In this document: positions 1-11,600 of the stretch, one piece after another
Position numbering within the stretch: the first letter of the stretch is position 1
Layout: each line of letters starts with the position of its first letter
NCBI GenBank assembly: GCA_010015745.1
Contig: ML978162.1
Location: forward strand, 186,001-250,000
Length of the DNA: 64,000 nt
DNA from: Setomelanomma holmii
Lineage: Eukaryota; Ascomycota; Dothideomycetes; Pleosporales; Phaeosphaeriaceae
Reading direction: 5' to 3'
Notes under the pieces: model-generated
Seen by the model: the letters and a program-made list of their open reading frames with translations, nothing else
What the model was told of the DNA's origin: nothing
Databases searched by the model: none
Translations under genes and position numbers: made by a program

Positions 1-209
1 GGTCATACGCAGCGTGCGTCACCAAATCCAGGCTTGGCCATGACCTCGGATGGCTATCTCTGATATTATTCTTCGTGGGCCGCAGCAGATCGCGCGCGTG
101 GCTTTGAGTCCTTCCCCGGTTAAGCGTGGGCGTCGATCGATTTAAAGTCGACGCTCGTCCTCCCATCTTTATTTCTTTAGTTGCATCGCCACTGAGGACA
201 CACGCAACC
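1..209. other. window edge, no gene seen
   Basis: No coding exon is recognisable here. The part just before position 210 is pyrimidine-rich and would serve as the 5' region of the chitin-binding gene that follows. Confidence 0.4.
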
Positions 210-1265
210 ATGAGGTAGGACTTGTCCGCTTTCGCAGGAGCATTGTGCTTTTCAGGGGCCTCCACGTCTCTCGATTCAGTGTTGGAGGTCAAGTACAACT
301 CAAATACTGCTGCGGATCCGTTCTTGCGCGAAACAGCGCGGTCGCAATTCGAAGTACGGAATTCGACAATGCCAAATCTGATTTCCCGATTTTCTACCAC
401 TTCGACACTCGTCAAGCTGTAGGACGCTGTGGAGCCGACTTTGGGAACACTAGATGTGGTGGCAACCAGTGTTGCTCATGGTACAACTACTGCGGAACAG
501 ATCCCGACTATGTTTAATCGGTCGATGCAGAGAAGATGCATTTGCTGACTTTCTGAGACACTGTGGCCTCATTGTAGGATGTCAGCCTGATTATGGAAGA
601 TGTGGAGATGCAGCGCCGGAGCCTACGCCAACGCCCATGCCGACACCTTCATCAACCCCAACTTCTACGCCCACTCCCACTCCGTCCTCTTCACCACGAC
701 CAAGCTCTTTTCTCGTGCCAGTTTCAAGCTCGGTAAATCCTTCGAGGTCCTCAGTACTACCGCCACTTCCCTCCGGGGCATTGATCGTCTCTCCGAACGG
801 TCAATGCGGCACGTGACCACCTGTGGAGGGTCAAGATTTGGCAATTGCTGCTCTGAATGGTACTTCTGCGACTCGGGATCTCAATATTGTGGCACAGGAT
901 GTCGGTCGGCATTCGGAACTTGTGATGGAGTTGCTCCACCAGTGTCTTCCTCAACGGTACAACTTGCAAGCTCGTCGTCTGTTCGTCCTCCGTCATCGAG
1001 CTCATCATCGCGCACATCAACACCCACGCCTACTCCTACACCAACGCCCACGCCCACGCCTACTCCGACGCCAAGTCTTTCGCCATCTCCCAGCGTGCCG
1101 AGCAATGTCAGCAGAAACGATCGGTGTGGCGCGGATCAGCGCGGGTATACGTGCCGAGGCTCCACATACGGACGATGCTGCTCGGATTATGGCTGGTGCG
1201 GAAGTAGTGATGACTATTGCAGAATAAGTCATGGATGTTAGCCGAATTATGGGACTTGTGGATGA
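210..1265 (+). pseudogene. Multi-CBM18 (hevein-like) chitin-binding secreted protein, decayed
   Basis: Three CBM18 (hevein-type) chitin-binding modules lie in order at about 420-600, 795-925 and 1115-1262, joined by Pro/Thr/Ser linkers of the PTPTPTP kind. Each keeps the CCS-x-YG-x-CG core. CBM18 proteins bind chitin at or outside the cell wall. The frame is damaged: the first ATG (210) is followed two codons later by TAG, module 1 runs into TAA at 515 where Cys is expected, modules 1, 2 and 3 sit in different frames, and module 3 has TAG at 1239-1241 where CAG (Gln) is normal, with the natural-looking TGA at 1263-1265. Introns could explain some shifts (a GT at 512 and an AG at 577 exist but give the wrong phase), but not the TAG at 1239. 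I call it a pseudogene. Its linkers resemble those of the CBM18 gene at 22.3-25.6 kb. Confidence 0.65.
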
Positions 1266-1436
1266 GCTTCCCAGATGTTTATTGGAAAGGATTCGTAAGA
1301 GAGCAAGGCAGTCGAGATCCAGTCTGCACTGTAAATACGTCGATGTGCATCTACCAATCATCTAGATTATGGTCATGAGCTATTCATTCGTCATTCACTT
1401 ACTTAAGAACCATGGCAAAACCCTCAGTCTCTTCGC

Positions 1437-2393
1437 CTACGAACTTCCCTTCTCGCCCTCAATGAAATTCCGAATCGTTTGCTCCAACCCAACATCCTCC
1501 GAGAACCCAAGCTCTTTCGCCCTACTCGTATCATACCCAGCCGGCCAGCTCAGTACGATCCTCTGAATAGTCTCATCTCTCTTCTCCTTGACTAACGCCC
1601 TCGTCTCCTTCCCTGCAACCTTCTCCAACGCCTCCAAAATTTCCCCACTCGTCGCCGTATATCCCGGCAATAACACTTGCCTGAAATGGCCAAACTTCTC
1701 CGCCGGTGCCTTGATCGCATGCACCAGATTCGCAGCCAGTGCGCGTGGACTAGTCAACCATATCCCGATGCTAGGATCCACAGGAAGTTCGCTCTCCTTA
1801 CCATTCACCGGCTCTCTTACGATTCCCGAAACAAACGAACTGGCAGCTGCCGTCGGCGCGCCAGCGCGCACAAACACAGTCGGCAACCGCACAATGCGCC
1901 CATCAATCAAGCCTCGCCGCGAATAATCATTGACGAGAAATTCAATCATGAGTTTCTGCGTGCCGTAGCTAGATTCCGGCATCGGAACGATATCCGTCTC
2001 GGTAGCCGTGTTTTCTACAGCCTTGCGTCCAAACACGGCGCACGAACTGGTAAACACGACTTTAATCCCAGGCCGCTTGACGCGGATGATGTCGAGCAGT
2101 TGCCGCACCGAGTCGAAATTTACTTTTAGCCCGAGCTCGAGGTTGGCTTCGGCACCGCTGGACATTATGCCGTGCAGAATGTACACGGCATCTGGGGCTT
2201 GAGAGATCAGGTCCTCGGCGGCTTTGGGGTCTGTGAGGTCGGCGCCGACGCATTGCACATCTTTTGAAGAGGTGGGGTTTGGTGGTGCTTTAACGTCTGC
2301 GAGGATGAGCGAGGTTGCGGTTGAGGTTGAGATGAGCTTCTTTGCGAGGATTTGGCCGACGAAGCCGCCAGCTCCGGTGATGAGGACTTTCAT
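1437..2393 (-). CDS. NAD(P)-dependent epimerase/dehydratase, extended SDR (DenD-like)
   Basis: A single uninterrupted frame of 318 codons starts at an ATG and encodes an extended short-chain dehydrogenase/reductase. The Rossmann motif GAGGFVG sits at residues 7-13, the active-site Ser region TSSCAVFG around 115-122, and the catalytic YxxxK at Tyr143-Lys147. The overall pattern resembles the D-erythronate dehydrogenase/nucleoside-sugar epimerase branch, which oxidises or epimerises sugar-derived substrates with NAD(P) in the cytosol; the exact substrate cannot be read from sequence. Length is normal for the family. No intron is needed. It is an intact gene beside a decayed one upstream, and about 890 bp of DNA without a recognised gene separate it from the carboxylesterase. 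Confidence 0.88.
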   Translation of the reverse strand: MKVLITGAGGFVGQILAKKLISTSTATSLILADVKAPPNPTSSKDVQCVGADLTDPKAAEDLISQAPDAVYILHGIMSSGAEANLELGLKVNFDSVRQLLDIIRVKRPGIKVVFTSSCAVFGRKAVENTATETDIVPMPESSYGTQKLMIEFLVNDYSRRGLIDGRIVRLPTVFVRAGAPTAAASSFVSGIVREPVNGKESELPVDPSIGIWLTSPRALAANLVHAIKAPAEKFGHFRQVLLPGYTATSGEILEALEKVAGKETRALVKEKRDETIQRIVLSWPAGYDTSRAKELGFSEDVGLEQTIRNFIEGEKGSS

Positions 2394-3285
2394 TTTGGGT
2401 GTTGTCAGTTTGGTGTTTGGTGGAAGTTAGATGAGATTGTTCTGCAGGAACTGATTTGAGATGGGATACCGTTGAAGAGCCGCAAGAGTGGCGGGTTAAA
2501 GCTCGGCGTGGATGCCGAGGTTGGTGGGGGAAGGTGGAGACGGCGCACGGGCCGAGATGGGGAAGTTCTTCCGTCTCGAATACCTTCGAAAGATACATCA
2601 GCCTGGCACCTGGCTGCGCATTTTTGACAGTATCTGCTACGCAGATAATCTTTCAAGTAGGCGTGATGTTGTCCGGATCATGCTCGATGACGTCAAGGTC
2701 ATATCCCTATACGACTGACTGACATGCGTCGGCCACTTCATTACAATATATAGCCTGTTGTCGCCTGTGTCTCTGTTCAGATGACTTTGCCAGCTCGGTC
2801 TAGGGACTCGTATTCCAAACGCCTCACCGCGTCGTTGTATACTGGAGGTGTCAACATGGGCCGTCCTCCAAGATACGCTTTTAAGGACTGCGCAAAGAAT
2901 CACGCGCAACTCAATGAAGCTCATCGCACCGACAACAAGGATGCTTGGAGGGCCTTACTACTTTCTCGCTTGTCGCCAGCCTTATCTGTATGCGCAAGAA
3001 CTCTCGGCTACGTGCTGCTGATGATGAAGAGGTGCAAAAATTGCTTGAGACTGTATGCATGTACACGGCTCACAGCCTGACATGATTGGCAATTTTGGCG
3101 AAACGCTGTAGGCTACATATGTGTATGGGCGATGCATGTGATGGGCCGCTGGACGCCTTGCGCTCTTATGAGCAAATTACCAGGGTACTGTGATGAACGT
3201 TACACGGCGAGACCATAAAGAGAATGCCCCTTTAAGGGAGCCCGTTTCCAGTCAGACTTTGCAGTTCGCATCTTTGAGTCCAACC
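2394..3285. other. divergent intergenic region
   Basis: About 890 bp between the SDR start and the carboxylesterase start. Short open frames here have no recognisable domain and no consistent codon pattern. It most likely holds the two divergent promoters. Confidence 0.5.
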
Positions 3286-4883
3286 ATGGCTTGCCTCATG
3301 ACTGCCCTCTTGGGTGTCTCTTTGCTTCAAGTTACGAGTGCAGTGGATTGCTTGGAGGTGAAGACAACATCAGGAAACGTCACAGGCTTCCTCAATGAGA
3401 CGACACCACACGTCGCGCAATTTCTTGGCATACCATTCGCGCAACCGCCTACTAGGGAGCGACGCTGGCTTCCAGCATTGCCAATCACCAAGCCGATAGG
3501 TCACATCAATGCGACACGCTTCGGACCCATATGTCCCCAATATGAGACGGACGTCGACGTCGCGCCGAATGTATACACAGTCGATACAACTGATTTCACG
3601 CCTGCGCCATTTAATGATCAATCCGAAGACTGCTTGTCTCTCAGCATCTGGGCACCATGGGACGATGGACACAGCCGACATGTCACGAAGAAGGGTCTTC
3701 CAGTCATTCTTTGGATCTACGGAGGAGGATTTGGAGCTGGAGCCATAAACATACCCTACACCACTCCAGACAGATGGGTTGAACGAAGTGGAAAGCATAT
3801 AGTGGTCAGCATCAAGTATGTTTCTTCCTACGATGCAGTGTATTCTCACTGACCTTGATAAGCTATCGCATAGGCATATTTGGGTTTCCCACTGCTGCTG
3901 GCCTGAAGTATGATGAGCAGAATCTCGGGCTGCTAGATCAACGCCTGGCGCTTGAATGGACTCGTGATAACATTGCTAGCTTCGGAGGCGACCCCAAACA
4001 TATTACGATATGGGGTCAGTCGGCGGGCGCCATGTCAGTTGACTATCTGAACTTTGCATACCCCAAAGATCCGATCGCAGCCAGCCTGATCATGAACTCT
4101 GGAACTGCCACACTAAGCTTCCTGTGGCCAGACCCCGAATTTACCAATTTCACATTTGTCGCTAAGCAATTTGGCTGCAATGACACAGAGCCCAAAGTAC
4201 AACTCGAATGCCTTCGCAAAGTCGACGCTAGCGACATCACTCTCTTCCTCAAGTATTACGCCCAGAACGGTACAGACCCAGGTGTCGCATTTGTACCATT
4301 GGTCGACAATCGCACGGTTTTCGAGAACCACACCGCACGTGCATTGGCCGGCAACATGTCACACGTACCGGCCATAATCGGAAACACAGCGGATGAAGGC
4401 ACTTCGTTCACTCTCCCGTATAATCAAACCTATGGTCCCGACCTGGCTGTAGCCGATGCAACGACAGTAGGGCTTTTCATGTGTCCGACCATTCAAACCT
4501 CGCATGACCGCTACGCTGCCAATAGGACCACATTCCGCTACCTTTATGCAGGCAACTTCTCCAACATCTCTCCACAATGGTGGGAAGGCGCATACCATTC
4601 TTCCGATTTGCCAATGATATTCGGCACATACGGACTGGCTCGAGGCAATGGCACTGAGTTCCAGAAGCAAGTCAGCGAGAAGATGCAGGATCTTTGGGTT
4701 GCGTTTGCAGAGAATCCGGTCGATGGGTTGCCGAAGATGGAATGGAATGCGTATGAGAATGGGGCGGGGGCGGGAGTGCTGTTTGGGTATGAGGATCAAG
4801 TTGTGCAGCCGATTGCGGAGAGCAGCCTGGACGGGTCGTGTGATGGTCTGGTGCCGAATGGATTACCGCCACCTCCACGTTGA
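3286..4883 (+). CDS. Secreted type-B carboxylesterase
   Basis: The CDS is join(3286..3815,3863..4883), 516 aa. The 47-bp intron has donor GTATGT and acceptor AAG, and splicing restores the family sequence INYRIGIFGFP. I chose the ATG at 3286 because it has a strong CAACCATGG context and is followed at once by a signal peptide (hydrophobic LMTALLGVSLL, then a cleavage-like TSA); upstream in-frame ATGs from 3193 would bury that signal. The alpha/beta-hydrolase core shows the nucleophile motif GQSAG (Ser about residue 230), an acidic residue in TADEGTS and the His of the GAYHSSDLPMIFG block, so the catalytic triad looks complete. Several N-x-S/T sites fit secretion. Family members hydrolyse carboxylic esters and lipids; the substrate is unknown. 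Confidence 0.9.
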
Positions 4884-5284
4884 GTGCCTATGTAATATCT
4901 TATGGAAAGTTGTGGAAGACTTAAAACAGAAAGCGAAATGGCTGATCCCACGACTCGAACCAATGCACCAGCATAATCAGGGCTGTCAACCAGAACATTT
5001 GCCGACAACTGAATTGATCCACTGATCCAGGGACTGGCGCCGACGCCTGAATCATTTGTGTTCACGTTGGTAGAATGACAAAGAATCGATTGGTACCTGT
5101 ACTAGATCTCATCTGATTTGAAGGAGAGTCGGGCCAAACGTAACTACTTTCACGGCATTATTCACAAATATGTCCATACCAAATCGACAACAGCCACCTC
5201 TTCCTCTTTCTCCACAATTTGGCGACCGGCGACGAAATGTGAATGCAGACAGACCCCTTATTCGCAGATAGGTTTGATTGTGTT
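4884..5284. other. intergenic region
   Basis: Convergent 3' region of about 400 bp between the esterase and the minus-strand membrane-protein relic. I see no gene. Confidence 0.45.
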
Positions 5285-6122
5285 CTACCTTCCTGAATTT
5301 CGTCCAAAGTCGGGGTTTCCCGCTTGTGGCAATTCACGCGGGTCTTGGTATGGCGACAGCGGCGATGTACAGGTCGAGTACTGCTGTGGTGACGCCAGTT
5401 CTGCAACGGGTGGTGGTTTTGCGTGTCCAAAAGTGATTTGACCAATGCTCTTAAGCTTCTTGAGTTCGCGACCATTGCGCCACACCATGTAGGTCAGGTC
5501 GAGAAATGCCAATGCGCCTACGATAGCGCCGACTGCTATGCCTGCTATCGCGCCTGTCGAGAGATCATTACTAGTCGTGTGTGAAGTCGCGGGATAGACG
5601 GTGTCATCTGTGGTTCTCGGCGTGGTTGTATAAAATGATGTCTGTGGTGTGATGATGGTCGCCGATATGGTTGGTGTTGTGCTCGATAGGGTGGCGGACG
5701 AAGTGGTCTCAAGTGTACATGCACTACTTGCGGGAGGACTCGACGACGTCGTGTATAGTGCGGCATAAGTCGTTGCTGCTTTACCAGCAACTGATGTAAT
5801 GTTAAGCAGCGGTCCATTAATACGCTGTCCTGCTGCATTTTCCCAGTTGAGGTCGATATGGCAATCAAGGGTTTATCCAATCTTTATTCATGTCGCTATC
5901 TCGAATCGGAGAGTATTTGATATTTCCGGTGGATGCTACAGCTAAATTGAACTCTGCATTAGATGTTAACAAGATGGTATTGTAGTCAAGTATGCAAGCC
6001 AACTTACATCTGGCTTGTTGTAGGTAGCCAGAAGTCCCTTCGATGCAGTAGATCCATAGAGATGGATCACTGAAGTTGGATGTCCACTGGATGTTGATTG
6101 AATCGACGACATTGACGATCAA
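5285..6122 (-). pseudogene. Ser/Thr-rich single-pass membrane protein, frame broken
   Basis: The minus strand encodes, in order, a beta-rich extracellular part (INIQWTSNFSDPSLWIYC near 6090), a Ser/Thr-rich stalk (about 5600-5800), a transmembrane segment (about 5500-5560, AIAGIAVGAIVGALAFL) and a basic cytoplasmic tail ending at 5285. This is the architecture of fungal wall-sensor-like proteins of unknown role. A good intron lies near 5956-6006 (GTAAGT to TGCAG on the minus strand). Two problems remain: the exon frames around 5865-5880 differ by one base at a CCC run, and no ATG with signal peptide is visible upstream of 6122. Either a first exon is missed or the gene is dead. A sequencing slip at the CCC run could also explain the shift. 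Confidence 0.5.
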
Positions 6123-6987
6123 TTTGGTCTGGTGTCGTTTTCACTTCCCTGTGCCACGATTCCGTCTTTCACCATCCACAAGTCGAAGAGTCGAACTGTC
6201 ATCTACGCCTCGGCAGGTGACCACATCGCCAACATACCCTCCGCTGATATCAAGGGCCGAATCCATCATGTTGCGAAAGAGCGCGAATTAGAATCTTTGT
6301 TGTGGTTGTTCGTAGGTACCGCGCCTCTACAAGCCTCCTCCGACCTCGCCACATCGTCATCTAGGCGCGCCTCAACAACTGCTACATATTGTGCAGAGCT
6401 TCGGCACCGACTTTAGGTAGAATTGAGACACAGCGAGACACGAAACACCGACACGTTTGTGTCTTGCACAACGAACTGATGCAATGTACAATGTTAGATG
6501 TGAGAGGACAGAGCAGACATGAAGGAAGCAGAAGGTTGCTGTATTGAGAGAGCTACAGAGAGCGATTATATACGCAATCCACGATGAGTAAGCGAGTGAC
6601 AAAGAGTCACGTGAGAGATGCAGTCCACATGTACCTTGTGAACTGAGGTGCCAGTCAGACATACAACAGCTGCATGCTGCAGTTCGAGCAATCTCGCATC
6701 CGGTGGCGTTCGCCGCACTACACCATTTCGAGACTATCATTTCCACGAGGGTGTGGCGCAGCCTCATTGTTGGATTCGAGTAACGGGTAAAGATGAAAGG
6801 AAAGGGCTGCTCTCCAGTTGCCGATCACCAGCGTGTTCGCCCCTCCCTCTTGGGTTATAACTAAGAAAGTTTGCTATACCGGTAGCGTCTCTCCTATCCT
6901 ACTTTCAACAGTCTCACATGTGCGAACGTGCCATCAGCCACACACGAAGGTTCTCGCAGACCAAGTTCCCATTCATCAGCGATCAAG
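6123..6987. other. intergenic region
   Basis: About 860 bp. Short open frames on both strands lack recognisable motifs. It separates two divergently oriented degraded genes. Confidence 0.4.
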
Positions 6988-7440
6988 ATGACAACGTATG
7001 TACGAGGTATACACAGAGCGTTGCTATCCGCGTCTATAGTGGGCGCTGTGGTTGCTCAGTCATCTTCCGTGTCTTTCCTCTACCCAGCCAGACCTACCTG
7101 ACACGTCAACTTGGCGTCATGCGACAAGCTCTGACGCTACAAAGGGCAGGGTTTCTATCACAACCCGTGTCATCAGGATAAATGTTTATCGGAGCTGGAT
7201 GTCGTCAAGCAGGCAAGCGATTAGAAGTTGTCCGCCTGCGCGCCTTCTTTCTCCTCATTTACCACGCCGCAGTTTCGAGACGGCTACCCGATCTTCTGGG
7301 TGCCATCCGCGAGTCCTCCTATCAGAAACGCGCAAGTAATCCGTGCCATACTCGTCGAATCACTCACTGTGCTATGTACGATGCAACATTGTCGAGTAGA
7401 GAAACGCAAAACTCCATACATGAATCTGCATCACGGCTAA
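6988..7440 (+). pseudogene. Degenerate frame with signal-peptide-like start
   Basis: An ATG at 6988 opens a frame with a convincing N-terminal signal (ALLSASIVGAVVAQ), but in-frame stops follow after about 37 codons and again before the frame ends at 7440. Residue composition between stops still looks protein-like and includes Cys. It is in the same frame as the better preserved secreted-protein exons starting at 7450, so the two could be one gene with many stops or two adjacent remnants. No family is recognised. Confidence 0.3.
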
Positions 7441-7449
7441 CGCCGTGGA

Positions 7450-8234
7450 ATAAACAGATCAAGTCCGCAATTGTGTCTCGCCGTGGTCTCATTCTTCGCC
7501 ATCGGCCTTCCCATTCCAGGCTCATCCATCAACTTGTCACTACGCTTGTCTTTCTTCTAGATCAGGCTCCAGGTGCCTGTGGAAGTTGCGGCGGAAGTGG
7601 TTCAGAAGGCCGATACATCACCGGTGGGTCCTATCAATTTGGTAACTCGTTTGCCCGCAGCGATGGAATACATGCGATCAACCAATTCTGCAGGACGCAC
7701 GCGATAAATGGGTCAGTTCTAGGTCCGGATGGCGTCCAACATTTGAACCAAAGTTTGCCTTGGACGAAAGCTCGAGTATGTTGGCGAGTCTATAGGCCGT
7801 TGAACAGTTCGTGCTAACGCGTCGTTACAGCACATCTTCAGGTTGACTACAATACCGCCAAAAGCGGAAAAGTCTCTACCCGAGCGATATTCGATATTGA
7901 CAATCGCATTTCCAAGTTGCACGGCGAGACCGATTGTAATAAGAACGGATCAGATAGCCAAACCATCCTCATTGATATCGCAAATGAAGTGACTTGTAAG
8001 AATTGGCTAGGGCAAGGAATATTTGGTTGTAAGTTTTATTTCCAATCCAAGGAAGTAAATTCGAGGAGGAGACACTGACAATCCTTAGGTGACGTGAAAG
8101 CCGAAGATATAGGTAGAAGATCTTCTCAAGACACAGAATGGAAACATGGTGGAACATTTTCACTACCGCTGTCGTATATGGGAAGTCTTCAAGATGCCAG
8201 ACACGGACAGTTCGAGGCCTCTGAGACCTTATGA
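7450..8234 (+). pseudogene. Secreted-protein gene of unknown family, start codon and one codon lost
   Basis: Four exons fit together: 7450-7641, 7694-7775, 7831-8028 and 8089-8234. All three introns are GT-AG of 52, 55 and 60 bp, phases agree throughout, and the combined frame is about 205 codons ending in TGA. The predicted product starts with a hydrophobic signal (CLAVVSFFAIGLPIPG), then a Cys-bearing domain with no recognised relatives. The position where the start belongs (7450-7452) reads ATA rather than ATG, and TAG stands at 7558-7560. Everything after that is open. The good phases argue that this was recently a functional gene. The 52-bp intron is the least certain; without it the frame stops at a TAA. 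Confidence 0.5.
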
Positions 8235-8489
8235 GGTACATGAAACGCCAGCTGCACAATGAGCTGTGACGTTCACGATATCGCTAAAGAGTCTTATAAT
8301 TAACACAATGAATGGAAAGATGGAATAGGGTGGCAAAAAGGGCGATGTGTCATGGGATTTAGCTCGGGCCTTAGTGTTGCGTGAATCGGAGGGTGGCCGG
8401 TTGTGGAGATTGGCGTGCTGCAGCTGGGTGGGCAGGTCGCAGTTTTGCTCGTCTGAAGCCAAGCTTGGCAGCGGCAAAATCAGGAGGCG
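8235..8489. other. short intergenic stretch left of the MULE
   Basis: About 250 bp between the secreted-protein remnant and the target-site duplication. No gene is seen. Confidence 0.4.
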
Positions 8490-8498
8490 GCACGGGCG

Positions 8499-8541
8499 GT
8501 GGATACAGTTAAACCCACCACACGGAGACCTCGGCCGACCA
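8499..8541 (+). repeat. Left terminal inverted repeat of the MULE
   Basis: Begins GTGGATACAG and continues through CCCACCACAC and ACCTCGGC. It pairs with the right end at 13193-13235 with about 10 mismatches in 43 positions, three of them transitions adjacent to one another. Confidence 0.8.
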
Positions 8542-8607
8542 GCAAAATTTCTAATGGTCCAAGCGTGTTGGTGGGGTCACTAATCGTCTGGTCGGGTTAG
8601 TAACCAT

Positions 8608-11600
8608 ATGGTCGGGTTGTCCCTATTGAACGATCTCGCCGTAAGCGAGCTCACCTGGATCACTATTCCCTCCGTTTATGCAACTCCACGAGTAAGATGG
8701 GTAATGACTTGTAAACAGGTTGGCAACACATTGCTAACGGGTCAAGATACCTTTAACAGCCAGGTTTCACTCTCACACGAGGATGGTGATCAGTCAAATG
8801 ACAGTGACCGTAGTATTACTGGGTTAAGTCCAGGTCATGAGCGTATGGAGCGTACCTACGAGGTAGACGAGGAAGATGAAAGTAATAACGAAGTATTCAA
8901 CCAGGTAACCCGTTCATAACCTGTTGCTAACCTCTTCTAGGATGAAGCTACCCCGTTAACTATTCTGACGTCTGGAACCAGTAGCCCCTTAACTACTGCA
9001 ACTATCACGTATACTGCGCTTCTACCAGAATACCCACGAACGTCTGAGAATGGATATACATACTGCGTTCAGGTAGACCCAGTGAGGGCTACAGCAGAAA
9101 TGGCCCTTGAGGACTCTCAACAGGTACGAGCACGATTACAACTAGTTCAGAATGTCTTCTCATTAGGCAGTTCTAATACTGCAGAAAGCAAAAGGGCCTA
9201 GTTAAGCGTACATCGTCTACGTTCTTAAATGGACCAGCAATGAGGTGGAGATACGAGTGTACTAGGATCAAGCGATGTGAACACCTTGACAACGCCATCG
9301 CAACACTTTCGCACACACATGTGACAGCAGAAATGTAGGAGCAGATGAAGAATGCCCGCTTAGATTTGTATCAGTCAGAGCAAGACCCAACAAAGAAGAA
9401 GTCTATTGCGTACGTATTTGCAACCTGTTCTAGATACGTTTCTAACTAGCTTAGGCTATATCAAGCGATTATGCATCGCTTTCACAACAAGACTGCATGT
9501 GTGCATTTTCAATCTACTTGTCAGCTGGTGCTGCGTCAAACGAGACACGAGGTACGCATGATTGAAATCAGGAAATGACCACAACGTGTTAAGAACTGCT
9601 TATAGTCCGTTTCTGGCATACGCTCTTGGTATATTAGCTGCAACAGCTGGACACCATAGAAAAGGGACGAAGGGCATATCTTCAAGATTGTTGGACAGCA
9701 GTACAACGTTGAACATCTTCAGAGCCTATTCCGAACTAGACTACCAGATCAGCAAGAGGCTGCTGAGACGTGTGGATCTATTTTCACGACCCGAACAAAG
9801 TTGCGTGATTGCGGTACGTCTAAATTGTTCGTAACGTACTGACAACATGTTCTAATCATGTTTGCAAGATTTTGTTCACCCCCAGGGTTGAGGAGCTTTA
9901 GTCCGGATGTCCTGTAACGTACGATTCGACATTGTTATACCAGTAGACGTAGGGCAGTGTCCATACTACACTTTTACGTCACATAGGACTCATCAACACC
10001 CTCCTCCGCCGCCTACAAGAACTCTTGAGACTCTTTCCTAAGAGATTGTAGCATTAATACGACGCGCAAACGACCCAAGCATAACAGTTGGTATGAATCT
10101 ATTACTAACGTGTTGAAAACCGGCTTACAACCTGTTAGCATCGTTTCTTCGATCACCTTTTCTCGCTGACTTCTGTAAAAGACACCAACAGCCAACATTC
10201 CAACAGGTACACCAGTCTCTTGCTAATATGGATCGCCTCGGCTAAGTTATCTACCATGAAAAGCTTCTTATGTATCCAGCTGGCCAGGATCTAGCTAGTG
10301 TTCAATTTGAGATGAGCATGAGGCACCAGGACGAGGAAGAGGTTCACAGTCTGCTTCCAATTTGTTCTAAATACCTTGCTGACGCTTCTAGGGTTACATT
10401 CGAGAGATATTCAAAAACAGACTCGGTACGATCGTTCTCACGATGCGCAAAGAACAAGCTCTCGTATTCAGTAGTCTTGAGACGTTTCAGTTTGATCTCT
10501 CATTTGAACGGGTTGGTTGTGGTTTCCATGAGCTGATTTTTGCCTTCTTCCACGAAAGACATGGGAAATGTATTAGAACCCCTTCACTCCCTGTTTTGAA
10601 CGACATGCTAACAGGGTCTAGTATACACACTTGCTCGTATATACATTAGTTGTGAGAGAAGACGTATATACTAGAAAAGCTTTGAGATCTTATTCAAGCA
10701 TGTATCTCAATGTGCGCACAAGGACGTCCGCTGGAAGCACCTCCACTATAATGGCTTTATTGGGGCTACTGTTGACATGGATGGCAAACAAATGAGTGGT
10801 TCGTATTCCTAACAAGTTAAGATACTGTTCCTAACGTGTCTGCAAAGGCTTCGGGAGATATCTTCAGTCAATCGATCCCGTCAATCGATCATGGCAATGG
10901 CAGCTCCAACACACAATAAAGTTCTGTGAGGCCCACTTTCAACGAAGCATAGTCAAAGCAACAAGTAGTATAGGGCCTACTTTTGACCCTGTACGACAGG
11001 TAATGCGTTCTCTCCTTAAGTGTCAAAGCTGGGAAGAGTACGACACTCTGTGTACTCAGCTTATAGGTAAACTCAGTTCCTATGCTGCTTTGAACAGGTT
11101 ACTAAAGGCTTTCTAGACCACGAGGTTCCAGCTGTAAGTGCTTGGGCAAAGCATAAGCGCAATATCGTGATTGCCACTAGGCTAAACAAGCATATGACTC
11201 TTATGACCCAACGTGATTGGAACGTGTTAGAAAGCACATCTAATCACGTTGAGCAGACAGCGAAGAAGTCTTATTCATTTGGGAAGAATCTACATCTCCT
11301 GCTAGCAATTCAGGCGTAAGTCACGTTGTCATACTATACAGAAGAGGTTCTTAACTACTTTTAGAGCTCAAATACTTGACCAGCGCGATATAGATCAATA
11401 GAATGCCCAGGAGGATAGAAATATACGACATAGCTATCGTTCAACTAACCTCGCCTCACGATATAGTAAGAGCATGGCGCGAGAAAGTAAGTATTACAAT
11501 CCTGATTCTGGACCCGATGTTAACACATTTAGAACGGAAACGGACTTCATCCTATACCTTCCACCCCGACTACGACTCTGATAACAGTCAAGATGATATA

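Noticed and set aside
881..1105. Antisense frame rich in GVGVGVGV
   Set aside because: It is the reverse reading of the Pro/Thr linker repeats of the CBM18 gene and has no independent support.
4937..5010. Possible minus-strand tRNA around GGTTCGAGTC
   Set aside because: The T-loop-like string is present but no matching T stem, acceptor stem or anticodon arm can be folded.
7040..7440. Joining the degenerate 6988 frame and the 7450 exons as one gene
   Set aside because: They share a reading frame, but several stops separate them and a hydrophobic signal-like segment at 7470-7520 argues for a separate start.
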